Assembly: GCF_014648075.1 (NCBI RefSeq)
Contig: NZ_BMQK01000018.1
Span: forward strand, 1 to 64,000
Length of the DNA: 64,000 nt
Source of the DNA: Streptomyces ruber
GTDB lineage: Bacteria; Actinomycetota; Actinomycetes; Streptomycetales; Streptomycetaceae
Direction of reading: 5' to 3'
This document shows, piece by piece, positions 50,185-58,877 of this stretch. Position 1 is the stretch's first letter. Each line of letters opens with the position of its first letter. The notes beneath the pieces are model-generated. The model was not told the DNA's origin. It did no database searches and saw nothing but the letters and a program-made list of their open reading frames with translations. A program made the translations under genes and the position numbers.

Positions 50185-52944
50185 TCACCGTCCGGGGCAG
50201 GGGTGGTGGGCCGGCTGCCCCGGAAGATACGAGGAGCGTTCCTCCCGGGTGAGCTCCCGGTGCACGGCACGACAGATCGTGCGGACCGCCTCGTGCGGCT
50301 CGGTGGGTACATCGGTGTCCCAGACCTGAACGTCGTCCATGCTGCCCGCCACCAGGATCTTGCCGGCCGGACCGGCCGGACCGAACACCATCGACGTGAT
50401 GGAACCGGTGCCGGTCAGGGTGGCGCGCAGCCTCCGGGTGCCCGTGTCGTACAGCCGTATCTGGCCGTCGTCGTTCCCGGCGGCCAGAGTACGGCCGTCC
50501 GGGCTGGACGCCACTTCGACTGTGTCGTCATCGGGCAGGGAAGCCAGTTCTCTCCGAGCACGTACGTTCCACAGGTGGACCGAGCCTTCCTGGTCGGCGG
50601 TGGCGAGGGTGCCGTCGGGGGCGAAGGTCATCGAATACACGTCGTCGGTGTCGGGGAGGGTGGTGAGTTTCTTCCTGGTGGTCACGTCCCATAGGCGGAC
50701 CGGGCCCTCCTGGTCGATGGTGGCGAGGGTGCCGTCGGGTCCGAAGGTCACCGACCACACGTCGTCGGTGTCGGGGAGGGTGGTGAGTTTCTTCCTGGTG
50801 GTCACGTCCCATAGGCGGACCGGACCCTTCAGGTCGATGGTGGCGAGGGTGCCGTCGGGTCCGAAGGTCACCGACCACACGTCGTCGGTGTCGGGGAGGG
50901 TGGTGAGTTTCTTCCTGGTGGTCACGTCCCATAGGCGGACCGGGCCCTTCTGGTCGGCGGTGGCGAGGGTGCCGTCGGGTCCGAAGGTCACCGACCACAC
51001 GTCGCCGGTGCCGGGGAGGGCCGTGAGTGCCTTCCTGGTGGTCACGTCCCACAGACGGACCGGACCCTTCGACACGTCGGTGGCCATGGTGTGGCCGTCC
51101 GGGCTCAACGCCACGCGGAACCCGGCGTAGCGGTCTTCGGTCAGAAGACGCTTGTGAGGCAGGGCGGCAGCAACACGCAGACTGTCGACGGCCTCGTCGG
51201 TCGCGTACGCCTGGTAGGCATGCAGGGCCAGCAGGGAGGCCAGGTCCGGGTTGTTGCGCATGAGCTCTTTGGACTGGGCGGCGAGTCGCCAGGACAGGTT
51301 GGTCCGCTGTGCGGCGACGGTCTCCCGCTGCTGTTTCCAGGCGATCGCGCCCGCGGTCAGTGCCACGGCCAGCAGGAGGGAGACGGTGACGGCGAACCGG
51401 CGGAGGCGGCGGGCCGCCGCCCGCGCCGCCCGCCGCTCGCGGTCGCGGGCGGCGGTGCTGGCGGTCAGGAAGGTGTTCTCCAGCGGGGTCAGGTCGTCCG
51501 GGCGGGCCGTGGCGGGAAAGGCCTCCTCGGCAGCGTCGAGCCGGGTGCCGCGATAGAGCGCGCCGGGGTCGTGCTCCAGGTCGTGCCACGCTGTGGCGGC
51601 CTCGGTGAGGTGGCGGTGGATGCGCAGCCGGTCGCGCTCGGTGTCGAGCCAGGCGCTCAGGCGGGGCCAGGCGGTGATCAGGGCCTCGTGGGCGAGGTCG
51701 ACGGTGGTGTCGTCGCAGGTGATCAGGCGGGCACGGGTGAGGTGCTCGAGAACGGCGGCGGTGTCGGACCGGTCGCCGAAGTCCAGTTCGGTGCGGGGCG
51801 CGGGGCGGCGGGTGTCGGGGGTGCCGTCGCCGGGGGTGATCAGACGGAGCAGCAGGGAGCGGGCCTGGACGGCCTGAGCGGGGGTCAGGCCGGTGTAGCA
51901 GTCCTCGGCGGTGCGGGCGATGGCACCGTGCAGCCCGCCGGCCGCCTCGTAGGCGGCTTCCGTCAGCCTGCGGCCCTGGCGGCGGCGCCAGGTCTCCAGC
52001 AGTGCGTGGGACATCAGCGGCAGCCCGCCGGGCCGGCCGTCGGTCTCGGCCAGCAGCCGGGCGGTCAGTGACCGCTCCACGATGAGTCCGGCCGCCTGGG
52101 CCGGTCCCACGATGGCCTGGCGCAGTTCATCGCGGCTCATCGGTCCCACCAGCAGCAGGGTGCCGCGCAGTGCGGTGGCCAGGGGCGCGTGTTCGGCGCA
52201 GCGGCCGAGGAAGTCGGCGCGGACCGCGATGACCACCCGCAGACGGCTGCCGGGTTCGCGTGCGGCCAGCAGCCGGCCGAGGAACTCGGTGCGTTCGGCC
52301 GGGTCGGTGCACAGGGTGAACAGCTCTTCGAACTGGTCGACGACGACCACGGTGTCCCCGGTGGTGTCGTCCTTCGCGACCAGCGCGGTGGCGTGGGTGC
52401 GGGCCGGGTGCGGGCCGGGCGCGAGGATGCGCAGAGCGGCCAGGCGCAGCCGCGTGGCGTTCCCGTGTTGCAGGGCGGGCAGCAGACCTGCCCGCAGCAG
52501 CGAGGACTTGCCGCTGCCCGACGGGCCGGCCAGGGCGGTGAACGGTTCCCGGCCGACCGTGTGCAGCAGGTCGCCGACGAGTTCGTCGCGGCCGAAGAAC
52601 AGGGCGGCGTCGGCGGGCTCGTAGCGGGCCAGGCCCCGGTAAGGCGCTCCCGCCGCGTCCTCCGGAGCCAGGCGGGCGGCGACCACGGCGGCCGTGACCC
52701 GCCAGCGCTCTTCCCACTCGCCGGGGTCGGCGCCGCAGGCGGTCACGTAGGCGAGGGTGACGGCCAGTGACGGCAGCCGTTCCCCGGCAGCGGCCTCGGA
52801 CAAGGTGCTCGGCGAGTACCCGGCCCGCTGGGCCATGACCCGGTAGGTCGGCTGCCCCGCCTGCCTGCGCACGACCCGTAGCGCATGAGCGAACTCCTGC
52901 ACCGGCCCGGCGTCCGGATCCAGCGGCTTCTCCTGACGTGCCAT
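50185..52944 (-). CDS. HTH-STAND-WD40 protein
   Basis: A 919-residue protein. Residues about 15-75 form a Cro/Xre-like HTH (GQPTYRVMAQRAGYSPSTLS). Residues about 98-440 form a STAND NTPase: YRGLARYEPADAALFFGRDE, Walker A AGPSGSGKSSLLRAG, Walker B VVVVDQFEELF, and GLPLMSHALLETW. A membrane helix (FAVTVSLLLAVALTAGAIAW) lies at about 540-560. WD40 blades fill about 600-880. Five central blades share SVTFGPDGTLAT and KGPVRLWDVTTRKKLTTLPD nearly unchanged, with DNA identical over long runs. The C-terminus RTICRAVHRELTREE...YLPG is usual for the family. The ATG follows GGAAGAAGG. It converges on the caspase remnant. I expect a membrane-anchored sensor whose blades vary or homogenise under selection. 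Confidence 0.92.
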   Translation of the reverse strand: MARQEKPLDPDAGPVQEFAHALRVVRRQAGQPTYRVMAQRAGYSPSTLSEAAAGERLPSLAVTLAYVTACGADPGEWEERWRVTAAVVAARLAPEDAAGAPYRGLARYEPADAALFFGRDELVGDLLHTVGREPFTALAGPSGSGKSSLLRAGLLPALQHGNATRLRLAALRILAPGPHPARTHATALVAKDDTTGDTVVVVDQFEELFTLCTDPAERTEFLGRLLAAREPGSRLRVVIAVRADFLGRCAEHAPLATALRGTLLLVGPMSRDELRQAIVGPAQAAGLIVERSLTARLLAETDGRPGGLPLMSHALLETWRRRQGRRLTEAAYEAAGGLHGAIARTAEDCYTGLTPAQAVQARSLLLRLITPGDGTPDTRRPAPRTELDFGDRSDTAAVLEHLTRARLITCDDTTVDLAHEALITAWPRLSAWLDTERDRLRIHRHLTEAATAWHDLEHDPGALYRGTRLDAAEEAFPATARPDDLTPLENTFLTASTAARDRERRAARAAARRLRRFAVTVSLLLAVALTAGAIAWKQQRETVAAQRTNLSWRLAAQSKELMRNNPDLASLLALHAYQAYATDEAVDSLRVAAALPHKRLLTEDRYAGFRVALSPDGHTMATDVSKGPVRLWDVTTRKALTALPGTGDVWSVTFGPDGTLATADQKGPVRLWDVTTRKKLTTLPDTDDVWSVTFGPDGTLATIDLKGPVRLWDVTTRKKLTTLPDTDDVWSVTFGPDGTLATIDQEGPVRLWDVTTRKKLTTLPDTDDVYSMTFAPDGTLATADQEGSVHLWNVRARRELASLPDDDTVEVASSPDGRTLAAGNDDGQIRLYDTGTRRLRATLTGTGSITSMVFGPAGPAGKILVAGSMDDVQVWDTDVPTEPHEAVRTICRAVHRELTREERSSYLPGQPAHHPCPGR
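50590..51075. repeat. Four nearly identical 120-bp WD40 repeats
   Basis: Each unit contains GTGGCGAGGGTGCCGTCGGG and GTGGTCACGTCCCA at exact 120-bp steps (for example 50668, 50788, 50908 and 51028). The inner copies differ by only a few bases. This is much less divergence than between the outer blades of the same gene, implying recent amplification or gene conversion. Confidence 0.9.
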
Positions 52945-53395
52945 GATCGCCTTCTTCCGAGGCGTGGCATGCCTTTACCCGCCAGACTAGACAGCCGGCC
53001 CGCAGCCAGGAAGGAGCAGTGCGCGCGGGCAGACCGCGGCGCTGCGGCCCGTCCGCCCGCACCTCCCACCGGTTGATCGGTGCGGGCAACGGGGTTGCCC
53101 GTCAATCCGGGATTCCGCACCTTCGCACACGTCCTCCTGCCCTGGGCCGCTGTTCCCGATCGGCGGGGCGGACCAGGGCTGCCAATCAACGCCCCGGACG
53201 CTGCACTGGGTACAGCACTTCGCCCCGCAGCCGGCAGTCACCGCGCCCGCGGGAGGGCGAGCACCTCGAAGCGCAGCGTCGCGGACACCCTGCGATCGTG
53301 AGGTCGCGCAGCGCCGTCCGGGACGAAGCGGAGCCGGGGACGTGCGGCCGGCGCGGCAGCGGATGGTGCCGGTGGTGCTGTCGTCGCACGTGGAC
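52945..53395. other. Intergenic region between divergent STAND genes
   Basis: Promoter space for the HTH-STAND-WD40 gene (leftward). It may also include decayed sequence of the DNA-binding part of an AfsR-like gene, but I could not recognise it. Confidence 0.4.
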
Positions 53396-53667
53396 CGGTC
53401 GGCACCAGGGGAGAAGCTGATGCGCGCGGCAGGGGCGGGAGTGCCCGCGGAGCGGCCGAGAGCCGATCTGCGACCGGGCAGGCACGCGGCGGTGGGCGAG
53501 CCGGCCGGGCCGGTGAGCGCGCAACCGTCGGGAGAGCGGCTGCGCGCCCCATGACGGCCGGCGCCGTGCCGGTCGGAGCGGCGGGTCGAAGCGCTGACGA
53601 TCCACCGCCGGGCCCGGGCGCTGCCGGCGGACGAACCGGGCCCCGAGCCCGGCCGGGAGGTGGGAAC
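53396..53667 (+). pseudogene. Remnant of a SARP-type BTAD domain
   Basis: In shifting frames this stretch reads MRAAGAGVPAERPRADLRPG, RHAAVGEPAG, GERLRAP and then VEALTIHRRARALPADEPGP, EPGREV. This is the end of a bacterial transcriptional activation domain as in AfsR/SARP proteins (pattern RxxEALxxYRRxRxLLxDELGxEPG). The OmpR-like DNA-binding part expected upstream is not recognisable. It leads directly into the NB-ARC gene, which was therefore once an AfsR-like regulator. Confidence 0.6.
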
Positions 53668-55872
53668 GTGATCCGAGCAGCGCTGAGCGACAGGTCCGGC
53701 CTGGCGGGACCTGACGGGAAACACCCGGCACCGGCGCCGTGTTCGCTGCCCGGTGACGTCGCCGGCTTCACCGGCCGCGAGCGGCAGGTGGAGTGGCTCC
53801 ACCGGCTGGCGACGCCGGACAGGACCTCCACGGCGGCGGTGATCGGTCTGCTCTCCGGTGCCCCGGGAGTGGGCAAGACCGCGCTGGCGGTGCACTGGGC
53901 CCACCGGACCCGCGCGGCCTTCCCCGACGGCCAGCTGTACGTGAACCTGCGCGGCTACGACCCCGAACAGCCCATGACCGCGGGCGAGGCACTGGCCCAC
54001 CTGCTGGCCGCACTCGGCTTGCGCGGACCGGACATTCCCCTGGACGTGGACGACCGTTCCGCACGCTACCGCAGCGAACTGGCCGGACGGCGCATGCTGA
54101 TCGTTCTGGACAACGCGGCCACCGCCGAACAGGTGCGGCCGCTACTGCCCGGTACCCCGGCCTGCGTGACGCTGGTGACCAGCCGCGACGCCCTGCCCGG
54201 CCTGGTCGCCCGGCACGGCGCCCACCGTCTCGTCCTGGACACGCTGCCCGCCGCCGATGCCCGCACCCTGCTGCGGCGGCTGATCGGCCCTCAGGAACAG
54301 GTGGAACACCAGGCCGTGGCCACACTGGCGGAGTTGTGCGGACGGATGCCCCTGGCGTTACGGCTGGTCGCCGAGCTGGCCGTCGCCCGCCCCCACCACA
54401 GCCCGACCGTCCTGGCCGCCGAACTGGCCGACCGGCGACGACGACTGGATCTCCTGGACGGTGACGCGGACACGAGCGCCGGTGTCCGGGCGGTGATCTC
54501 CTGGTCCTGCCAGCGCCTCCCCGCCCACGCGGCCCGTGCCTTCCGCTCGCTGGCGCTGCACCCCGGCGCCGACTGGGACCCCTACGCAGCTGCCGCCCTC
54601 ACCGGCACCCCCGTCGGCACGGCACGGCGGCTGCTGGACCGGCTGGCCCGCGCCCACCTCGTGCAGCCCACCGGTCCGGACCGGTACACGATGCACGACC
54701 TGCTGCGCGCCTACGGCGCCGAACTGGCCGCCGCCACCGACCCGGAACCCGACCGGCACGCCGCGCTGACCCGCCTGTTCGACCACTACCTGGCCACCGC
54801 CACCACCGCCACCGCCACCCTCGGCCTCCCCGCGGTGGACCGGCGCCCCCGGCCCTTCCGGTTCCGACAGGTCGCACCCGCCCCGCCGGTCGGTGACCCG
54901 GACACGGCGCGGGCCTGGCTGAACGCCGAGCGCGCCAACCTGGTCACCGTCTGCGCCCACACCGCCGGCCACGGCTGGCGGGAACATGCCGCGCGCCTGG
55001 CCGCCGTACTGTTCGGTTTCCTGCTCGCCAGCGGGCACTACACCGAGTCCCTGACCCTTCACACCCATGCCCGCCGGGCCGCCTGCACCAGCGGCGACCC
55101 CCACAGCGAGGCCTACGCACTGACCAGCCTGGGCTTCGTCCACTGGCGCCGTGGCTCCTACCCGGACGCCCGTGCGCACCACCGGTTGGCCCTGGACCGG
55201 TTCCGGCAGGCCGGCGACCGTACCGGCGAGGCCTTTGCCCTGCTCAGCCTGGGCCTGGTCCATATGCGGCAGGGAAAGTGCCGGCGAGCCGCGGAACACT
55301 GCCGCGAGGCCCTCCGCCTCTTCGAACAGCTGGGTGAGCGGCGGGGCCAGGCATATGGGTGGACGGCCCTGGGCCTGGCCTGCCTGCGGCAGGAGGACGG
55401 CCGGCAGGCCCTGGAGTACCAGCACAGGGCTCTGGACCTCTTCGAGCGTCTGGGCAACCCGTTCGGCATGGCCTGTACGCTGACCAACCTGGGCCTTGCC
55501 CACTGCCGGCAGGGGCACTACCAGCAGGCTGTGGAGTGCCACCGCCGGAGTCTGGACTACGCCCGGCAGATCGGTCACCGGACCACGGAGACCGAGGCGC
55601 TCAACGGCTTGGGCGAAGCCCTCCAGGCAAGTGGCCGGGCCGTGCAGGCCGGCGCCCGGCACACCGACGCGCTGGCCGTCGCCGAGCGGATCGGGGAACG
55701 GTACGAACAGGCTCGCGCGCACCAGGGCATCGCCGTCGCCCATCACACCACGGGCGACTTCCACCGGGCCCGTCGGCATTGGGAGAACGCCTTGCAGCTG
55801 CACACAGAACTCGGCGTGCCCGACGGCGAGGCCCTCGCAGCACGATGGCGAGCCCTGGCCCGTCCACGCTGA
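53668..55872 (+). CDS. NB-ARC/TPR protein derived from an AfsR-like regulator
   Basis: A 734-residue protein from the GTG at 53668, which has GGGAGGTGGGAAC just upstream; the same frame is open from 53551. LPGDVAGFTGRERQVEWLHR opens the NB-ARC domain. Walker A is SGAPGVGKTALAV, Walker B MLIVLDNAATAEQV, then TLVTSRDALPGL, LCGRMPLALRLVAEL and HDLLRAYGAELAA. The C-terminal half has six TPRs such as GQAYGWTALGLACLRQEDGR. The DNA-binding and activation domains normally in front of this architecture survive only as a frameshifted remnant. The protein may therefore keep ATPase and sensor functions without DNA binding, or the break may be recent. Confidence 0.88.
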   Translation: MIRAALSDRSGLAGPDGKHPAPAPCSLPGDVAGFTGRERQVEWLHRLATPDRTSTAAVIGLLSGAPGVGKTALAVHWAHRTRAAFPDGQLYVNLRGYDPEQPMTAGEALAHLLAALGLRGPDIPLDVDDRSARYRSELAGRRMLIVLDNAATAEQVRPLLPGTPACVTLVTSRDALPGLVARHGAHRLVLDTLPAADARTLLRRLIGPQEQVEHQAVATLAELCGRMPLALRLVAELAVARPHHSPTVLAAELADRRRRLDLLDGDADTSAGVRAVISWSCQRLPAHAARAFRSLALHPGADWDPYAAAALTGTPVGTARRLLDRLARAHLVQPTGPDRYTMHDLLRAYGAELAAATDPEPDRHAALTRLFDHYLATATTATATLGLPAVDRRPRPFRFRQVAPAPPVGDPDTARAWLNAERANLVTVCAHTAGHGWREHAARLAAVLFGFLLASGHYTESLTLHTHARRAACTSGDPHSEAYALTSLGFVHWRRGSYPDARAHHRLALDRFRQAGDRTGEAFALLSLGLVHMRQGKCRRAAEHCREALRLFEQLGERRGQAYGWTALGLACLRQEDGRQALEYQHRALDLFERLGNPFGMACTLTNLGLAHCRQGHYQQAVECHRRSLDYARQIGHRTTETEALNGLGEALQASGRAVQAGARHTDALAVAERIGERYEQARAHQGIAVAHHTTGDFHRARRHWENALQLHTELGVPDGEALAARWRALARPR

Positions 55873-55879
55873 CACGATC

Positions 55880-55956
55880 CCGGTCCGGTCCGGTCCGGTC
55901 CGGTCCGATCCGATCCGGTCCGATCCGGCTCCGGTCCGGTCCGATCCGGCTCCGGG
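55880..55956. repeat. Simple tandem repeat of TCCGG/TCCGA units
   Basis: After the stop of the NB-ARC/TPR gene, a run of GGTCC and GATCC pentamers (GGTCCGGTCCGGTCCGGTCC and variants) covers about 75 bp. It is a microsatellite-like tract prone to slippage and could also fold as a terminator-like structure. Confidence 0.8.
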
Positions 55957-56020
55957 GCGAGGAGATCGGCGATGCCGTCCGGCGCGCGGCACCGGCCCGT
56001 GGAGGCGGGGACCCGGCCGG

Positions 56021-56275
56021 TCACTTGACCCGGACTCCTGCCTTCCAGACCCCGGTGATGTGCTCGGGCTGCGCCAGTACCTCGATGTCCACGAGCGGAT
56101 CCTCGTCGCGGACCAGCACGTCGGCGTCGTATCCCTCGCGCGGTCGCCCGGACAGGGGTGCCCGCGGTCCCGGCGTGGCGGGACCGGTCGCGGTGCCGGA
56201 CTCGACGGCGTCCAGCGGGGTCATGCCCGTCACCACCGGCAGGGGCGGCTCGCGGCCGTTGCGGCACATTCATGG
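56021..56275 (-). pseudogene. C-terminal fragment of an amidohydrolase
   Basis: On the minus strand GMTPLDAVESGTATG, then GRPREGYDADVLVRDEDPLV and ITGVWKAGVRVK match the last 80 residues of imidazolonepropionase-like metal-dependent amidohydrolases. The metal-binding part is absent, and nothing upstream continues it. Confidence 0.72.
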
Positions 56276-56743
56276 GGCACGGGCCGGAACACCGTGAACT
56301 GGACCGTGTGATGCGGGCCTTCGCCGATGCTCACTGGCCGGAGGCCGGAGCCGGTGCTGCGACTCCATGAGTGCGCCGGGGCGGTGGCCGTGACGGCCGG
56401 ACGGGCGGTGACGCCCGTTCCGGCCGCTGGAGACGGGGCGTCCGCGGCAGCGCCCGGCCCGGTCACGTGGTCCTGAACGGGCGACCTGTCGGGGCGCGGC
56501 ACCGCCTCTTCGGGCGAGCCGGGGACCGTCACGACCGCCGCACTCGAGGCCATCACCGGCACACCCTGCCGTGGGCCACCGGAGCCGGTTCCGAGCCTGG
56601 CGTTCCTGGCCGGGGTGGCCGTGGAGGTCGTCGGCCACGGTCCACCCGACGGCGGCCCCACGCCGCCGATGCGGATGGTGGACCGGCGTTCGCTGTCGTA
56701 CGGCCGGTCCGGGAGCTACGAGGTCACGAGAGTGAGCCTGCCG
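56276..56743. other. Stretch of about 470 bp with no supported gene
   Basis: The open frames here (both strands) are low complexity and unrecognised. It separates the amidohydrolase fragment from the end of the response-regulator gene. Confidence 0.45.
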
Positions 56744-57190
56744 TCAGGCCCTGCGCCGGGGGAGGCGTACCACCTGGACGAAGAAGTCGTCGATCTGCCG
56801 GACCGCGGCGATGAACTGGTCCAGGTCGACCGGCTTGGTGACGTACGCGTTGGCGTGCAGCTTGTAGCTGCGCAGGATGTCCTCCTCGGCGGCCGACGTG
56901 GTGAGCACGACCACCGGGATGTCGCTCAGGTCCGCGTCGGACTTGATGCGCTCCAGGACCTGCCGCCCGTCGTACTTCGGCAGGTTGAGGTCGAGGAGGA
57001 TCAGGTCGGGGCGCGGCGCCTCGCCGTGCCGGCCGCGGCGGTAGAGGAAGTCGAGGGCTTCCTCCCCGTCCCGTACGACGTGCAGGGTGTTGCCGATCTT
57101 GTTGTCCTCGAACGCCTCGCGCGTCATCAGTTCGTCGCCGGGGTCGTCCTCGACGAGGAGGACGTCGATCGGGGTGGCGGGGGTCGTCAT
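56744..57190 (-). CDS. Single-domain response regulator (Rcp1-like)
   Basis: A 148-residue receiver protein without output domain. The acidic pair is in VLLVEDDPGDELMTREAF, the phospho-acceptor Asp in LILLDLNLPKYDGRQVL, Thr in VVVLTTSAAEEDI, and Lys in NAYVTKPVDLDQF. The EDDPGDxxL start and the RGRHGEAPRPDLILLDLNLPKYDG stretch are those of Rcp1-type regulators that work with CHASE3 or phytochrome kinases. The start overlaps the kinase stop (ATGA). It is expected to receive phosphate from that kinase. Confidence 0.94.
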   Translation of the reverse strand: MTTPATPIDVLLVEDDPGDELMTREAFEDNKIGNTLHVVRDGEEALDFLYRRGRHGEAPRPDLILLDLNLPKYDGRQVLERIKSDADLSDIPVVVLTTSAAEEDILRSYKLHANAYVTKPVDLDQFIAAVRQIDDFFVQVVRLPRRRA

Positions 57191-58827
57191 GACGGGATGT
57201 TCTCCTCGGTGCGGGCGTCGGCGCCGTCAGCGGCGTCGTCGGGGCTGAACGGCAGGGTGAAGCAGACGCGGGTGCCGCCGGTGTGCGCGGTGTCGATCCA
57301 GATGCGGCCGCCGTGGTGCTCGACGATCTTCTTGCAGAGCGCGAGGCCGATGCCGGTGCCCCCGTAGGCGTCGCGGCTGTGCAGCCGCTGGAAGATGACG
57401 AAGACCTTCTCGGCGAACTCCTCGGGGATGCCGATGCCGTTGTCGGTGACGCACAGCCGCCAGGTGCCGGGGGCGTCCGGGTCCTCGTCGCACGTGATCC
57501 GGATCCGTGGCGGGCGCTCGGGGTGGTGGAACTTGACGGCGTTGCCGACCAGGTTCTGCAGCAGCATGGTGAGCAGCGTCGGGTCGCCGACGATCCGGGG
57601 CAGGTGCTCGGGGCGTTCGATCCGTGTGCCGGTCTCGGTGACGGCGGCGTCCAGGTTGGCCAGGGCCTTGGTGAGGGTCTGGCCGAGGTCCACGTCCACG
57701 CGGGCGTCGTTGAGGCGCCCGACGCGGGAGAAGGTGAGCAGGTCGTTGATGAGGACCTGCATGCGTTTGGCGCCGTCGACGGCGAAGTCGATGTACTGCC
57801 GGCCGCGGTCGTCGAGCTTGTCGCCGTACCGCTTCTCGAGCAGCTGGCAGAAGGAGGCGACCTTGCGCAGGGGCTCCTGCAGGTCGTGGGAGGCGACATA
57901 GGCGAACTGCTCCAGCTCGGCGTTGGAGCGGCGCAGTTCCACGGCCTGGGCGTCCAGGTCGGCCGCCTGCCGGGAGAGGGTGTCGTGCTGTTGGCGGGAT
58001 GCCTCCAGTTCGGCGACGATCCGCTGCCGCATGTCCTCGACGTCCCCGGCCACCGCCGCGAGGTCGGCCGGCCCCCTGCCGGTGATGACGTGGCCGAAGT
58101 CGCCGCGGGCCACGCGGCGGGAGGAGTCGCGCAGACCCTGGAGCGGGCGGGCGACCAGCAGCCGGACCAGGACCGCCAGGACCACGCCGGTCAGCACGAA
58201 GAGCACCACCATGGCGACGAGGATCACCGTGCGGACCGCGCGGACGCGGTCCAGCTCCTCCTTGCCGTCCCTGACGGCCTGCGTCAGGTGCTCGTTCTGG
58301 GTGCCCCACAGGGCGCGGACCTCGTCGAAGACCTCCTTGCCGCGTTCGGCGGTCTGCCGGTCGACGGTCCGGGGCTCCCCGGGGGTGACGTCGGTGACGA
58401 GCGGTTCGGCATAGGCCCGCCGCCAGTCCGCCGCCTGACGCTCGACCGCCTCCAGGTCGGCGAGCAGCCGGGGCTGGTCGCCGATGAGCTCGCGCATCCG
58501 GCGCACGGCGCGCGCCTCGTCCTCGACGCCCTGCGTGTACGGGTCGAGGAACTGGCGGTCGGCGGCGATCGCGTAGCCGCGCACGCCGGTCTCCTGGTTG
58601 ACCAGGGCCGCCTGCAGCCGGTACGCCTCCGTCCGGGCCGGCTGGATGCGGTCGGTCAGCCGGTCGGTGACGTCCGCGGTCTCTCCCAGCAGCCGGGCGC
58701 CGACCACGGTGCCGATCACCACCATCAGCACCATCAGCGCCAGGACCACCTGGAACCAGCCCTGCACCGTCAGCCGGCGCCAGGCTCGCATCCTGCCTGT
58801 CTTCTCACTCACCGTGTTCTCCGACAC
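57187..58827 (-). CDS. Membrane histidine kinase with CHASE3-like sensor
   Basis: A 546-residue kinase. Residues about 17-45 form the first membrane helix (VQGWFQVVLALMVLMVVIGT). A periplasmic four-helix CHASE3-like domain follows (QTGVRGYAIAADRQFLDPYT). A second helix (VILVAMVVLFVLTGVVLAVL) leads to HAMP, and a coiled coil to the HisKA box VASHDLQEPLRKVASFCQLL with the phosphorylated His. The ATPase domain shows N box LLQNLVGNAVKF, G1 VTDNGIGIP and G2 YGGTGIGLALCKKIVEHHGG. The GTG start is weakly supported by GGAAACG. It overlaps the response-regulator gene and follows the phosphatase gene by 50 bp in one operon. Confidence 0.94.
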   Translation of the reverse strand: MSENTVSEKTGRMRAWRRLTVQGWFQVVLALMVLMVVIGTVVGARLLGETADVTDRLTDRIQPARTEAYRLQAALVNQETGVRGYAIAADRQFLDPYTQGVEDEARAVRRMRELIGDQPRLLADLEAVERQAADWRRAYAEPLVTDVTPGEPRTVDRQTAERGKEVFDEVRALWGTQNEHLTQAVRDGKEELDRVRAVRTVILVAMVVLFVLTGVVLAVLVRLLVARPLQGLRDSSRRVARGDFGHVITGRGPADLAAVAGDVEDMRQRIVAELEASRQQHDTLSRQAADLDAQAVELRRSNAELEQFAYVASHDLQEPLRKVASFCQLLEKRYGDKLDDRGRQYIDFAVDGAKRMQVLINDLLTFSRVGRLNDARVDVDLGQTLTKALANLDAAVTETGTRIERPEHLPRIVGDPTLLTMLLQNLVGNAVKFHHPERPPRIRITCDEDPDAPGTWRLCVTDNGIGIPEEFAEKVFVIFQRLHSRDAYGGTGIGLALCKKIVEHHGGRIWIDTAHTGGTRVCFTLPFSPDDAADGADARTEENIPS

Positions 58828-58877
58828 CGTTTCCGTTCGCCCGTCTCATCTCCGGCGCGGGCTGGTTCCGCCCCGGC

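Noticed and set aside
46321-51075. CRISPR arrays at the regularly spaced repeats
   Set aside because: The 120-bp periods lie inside reading frames and encode TPR and WD40 units; there are no spacers or cas genes.
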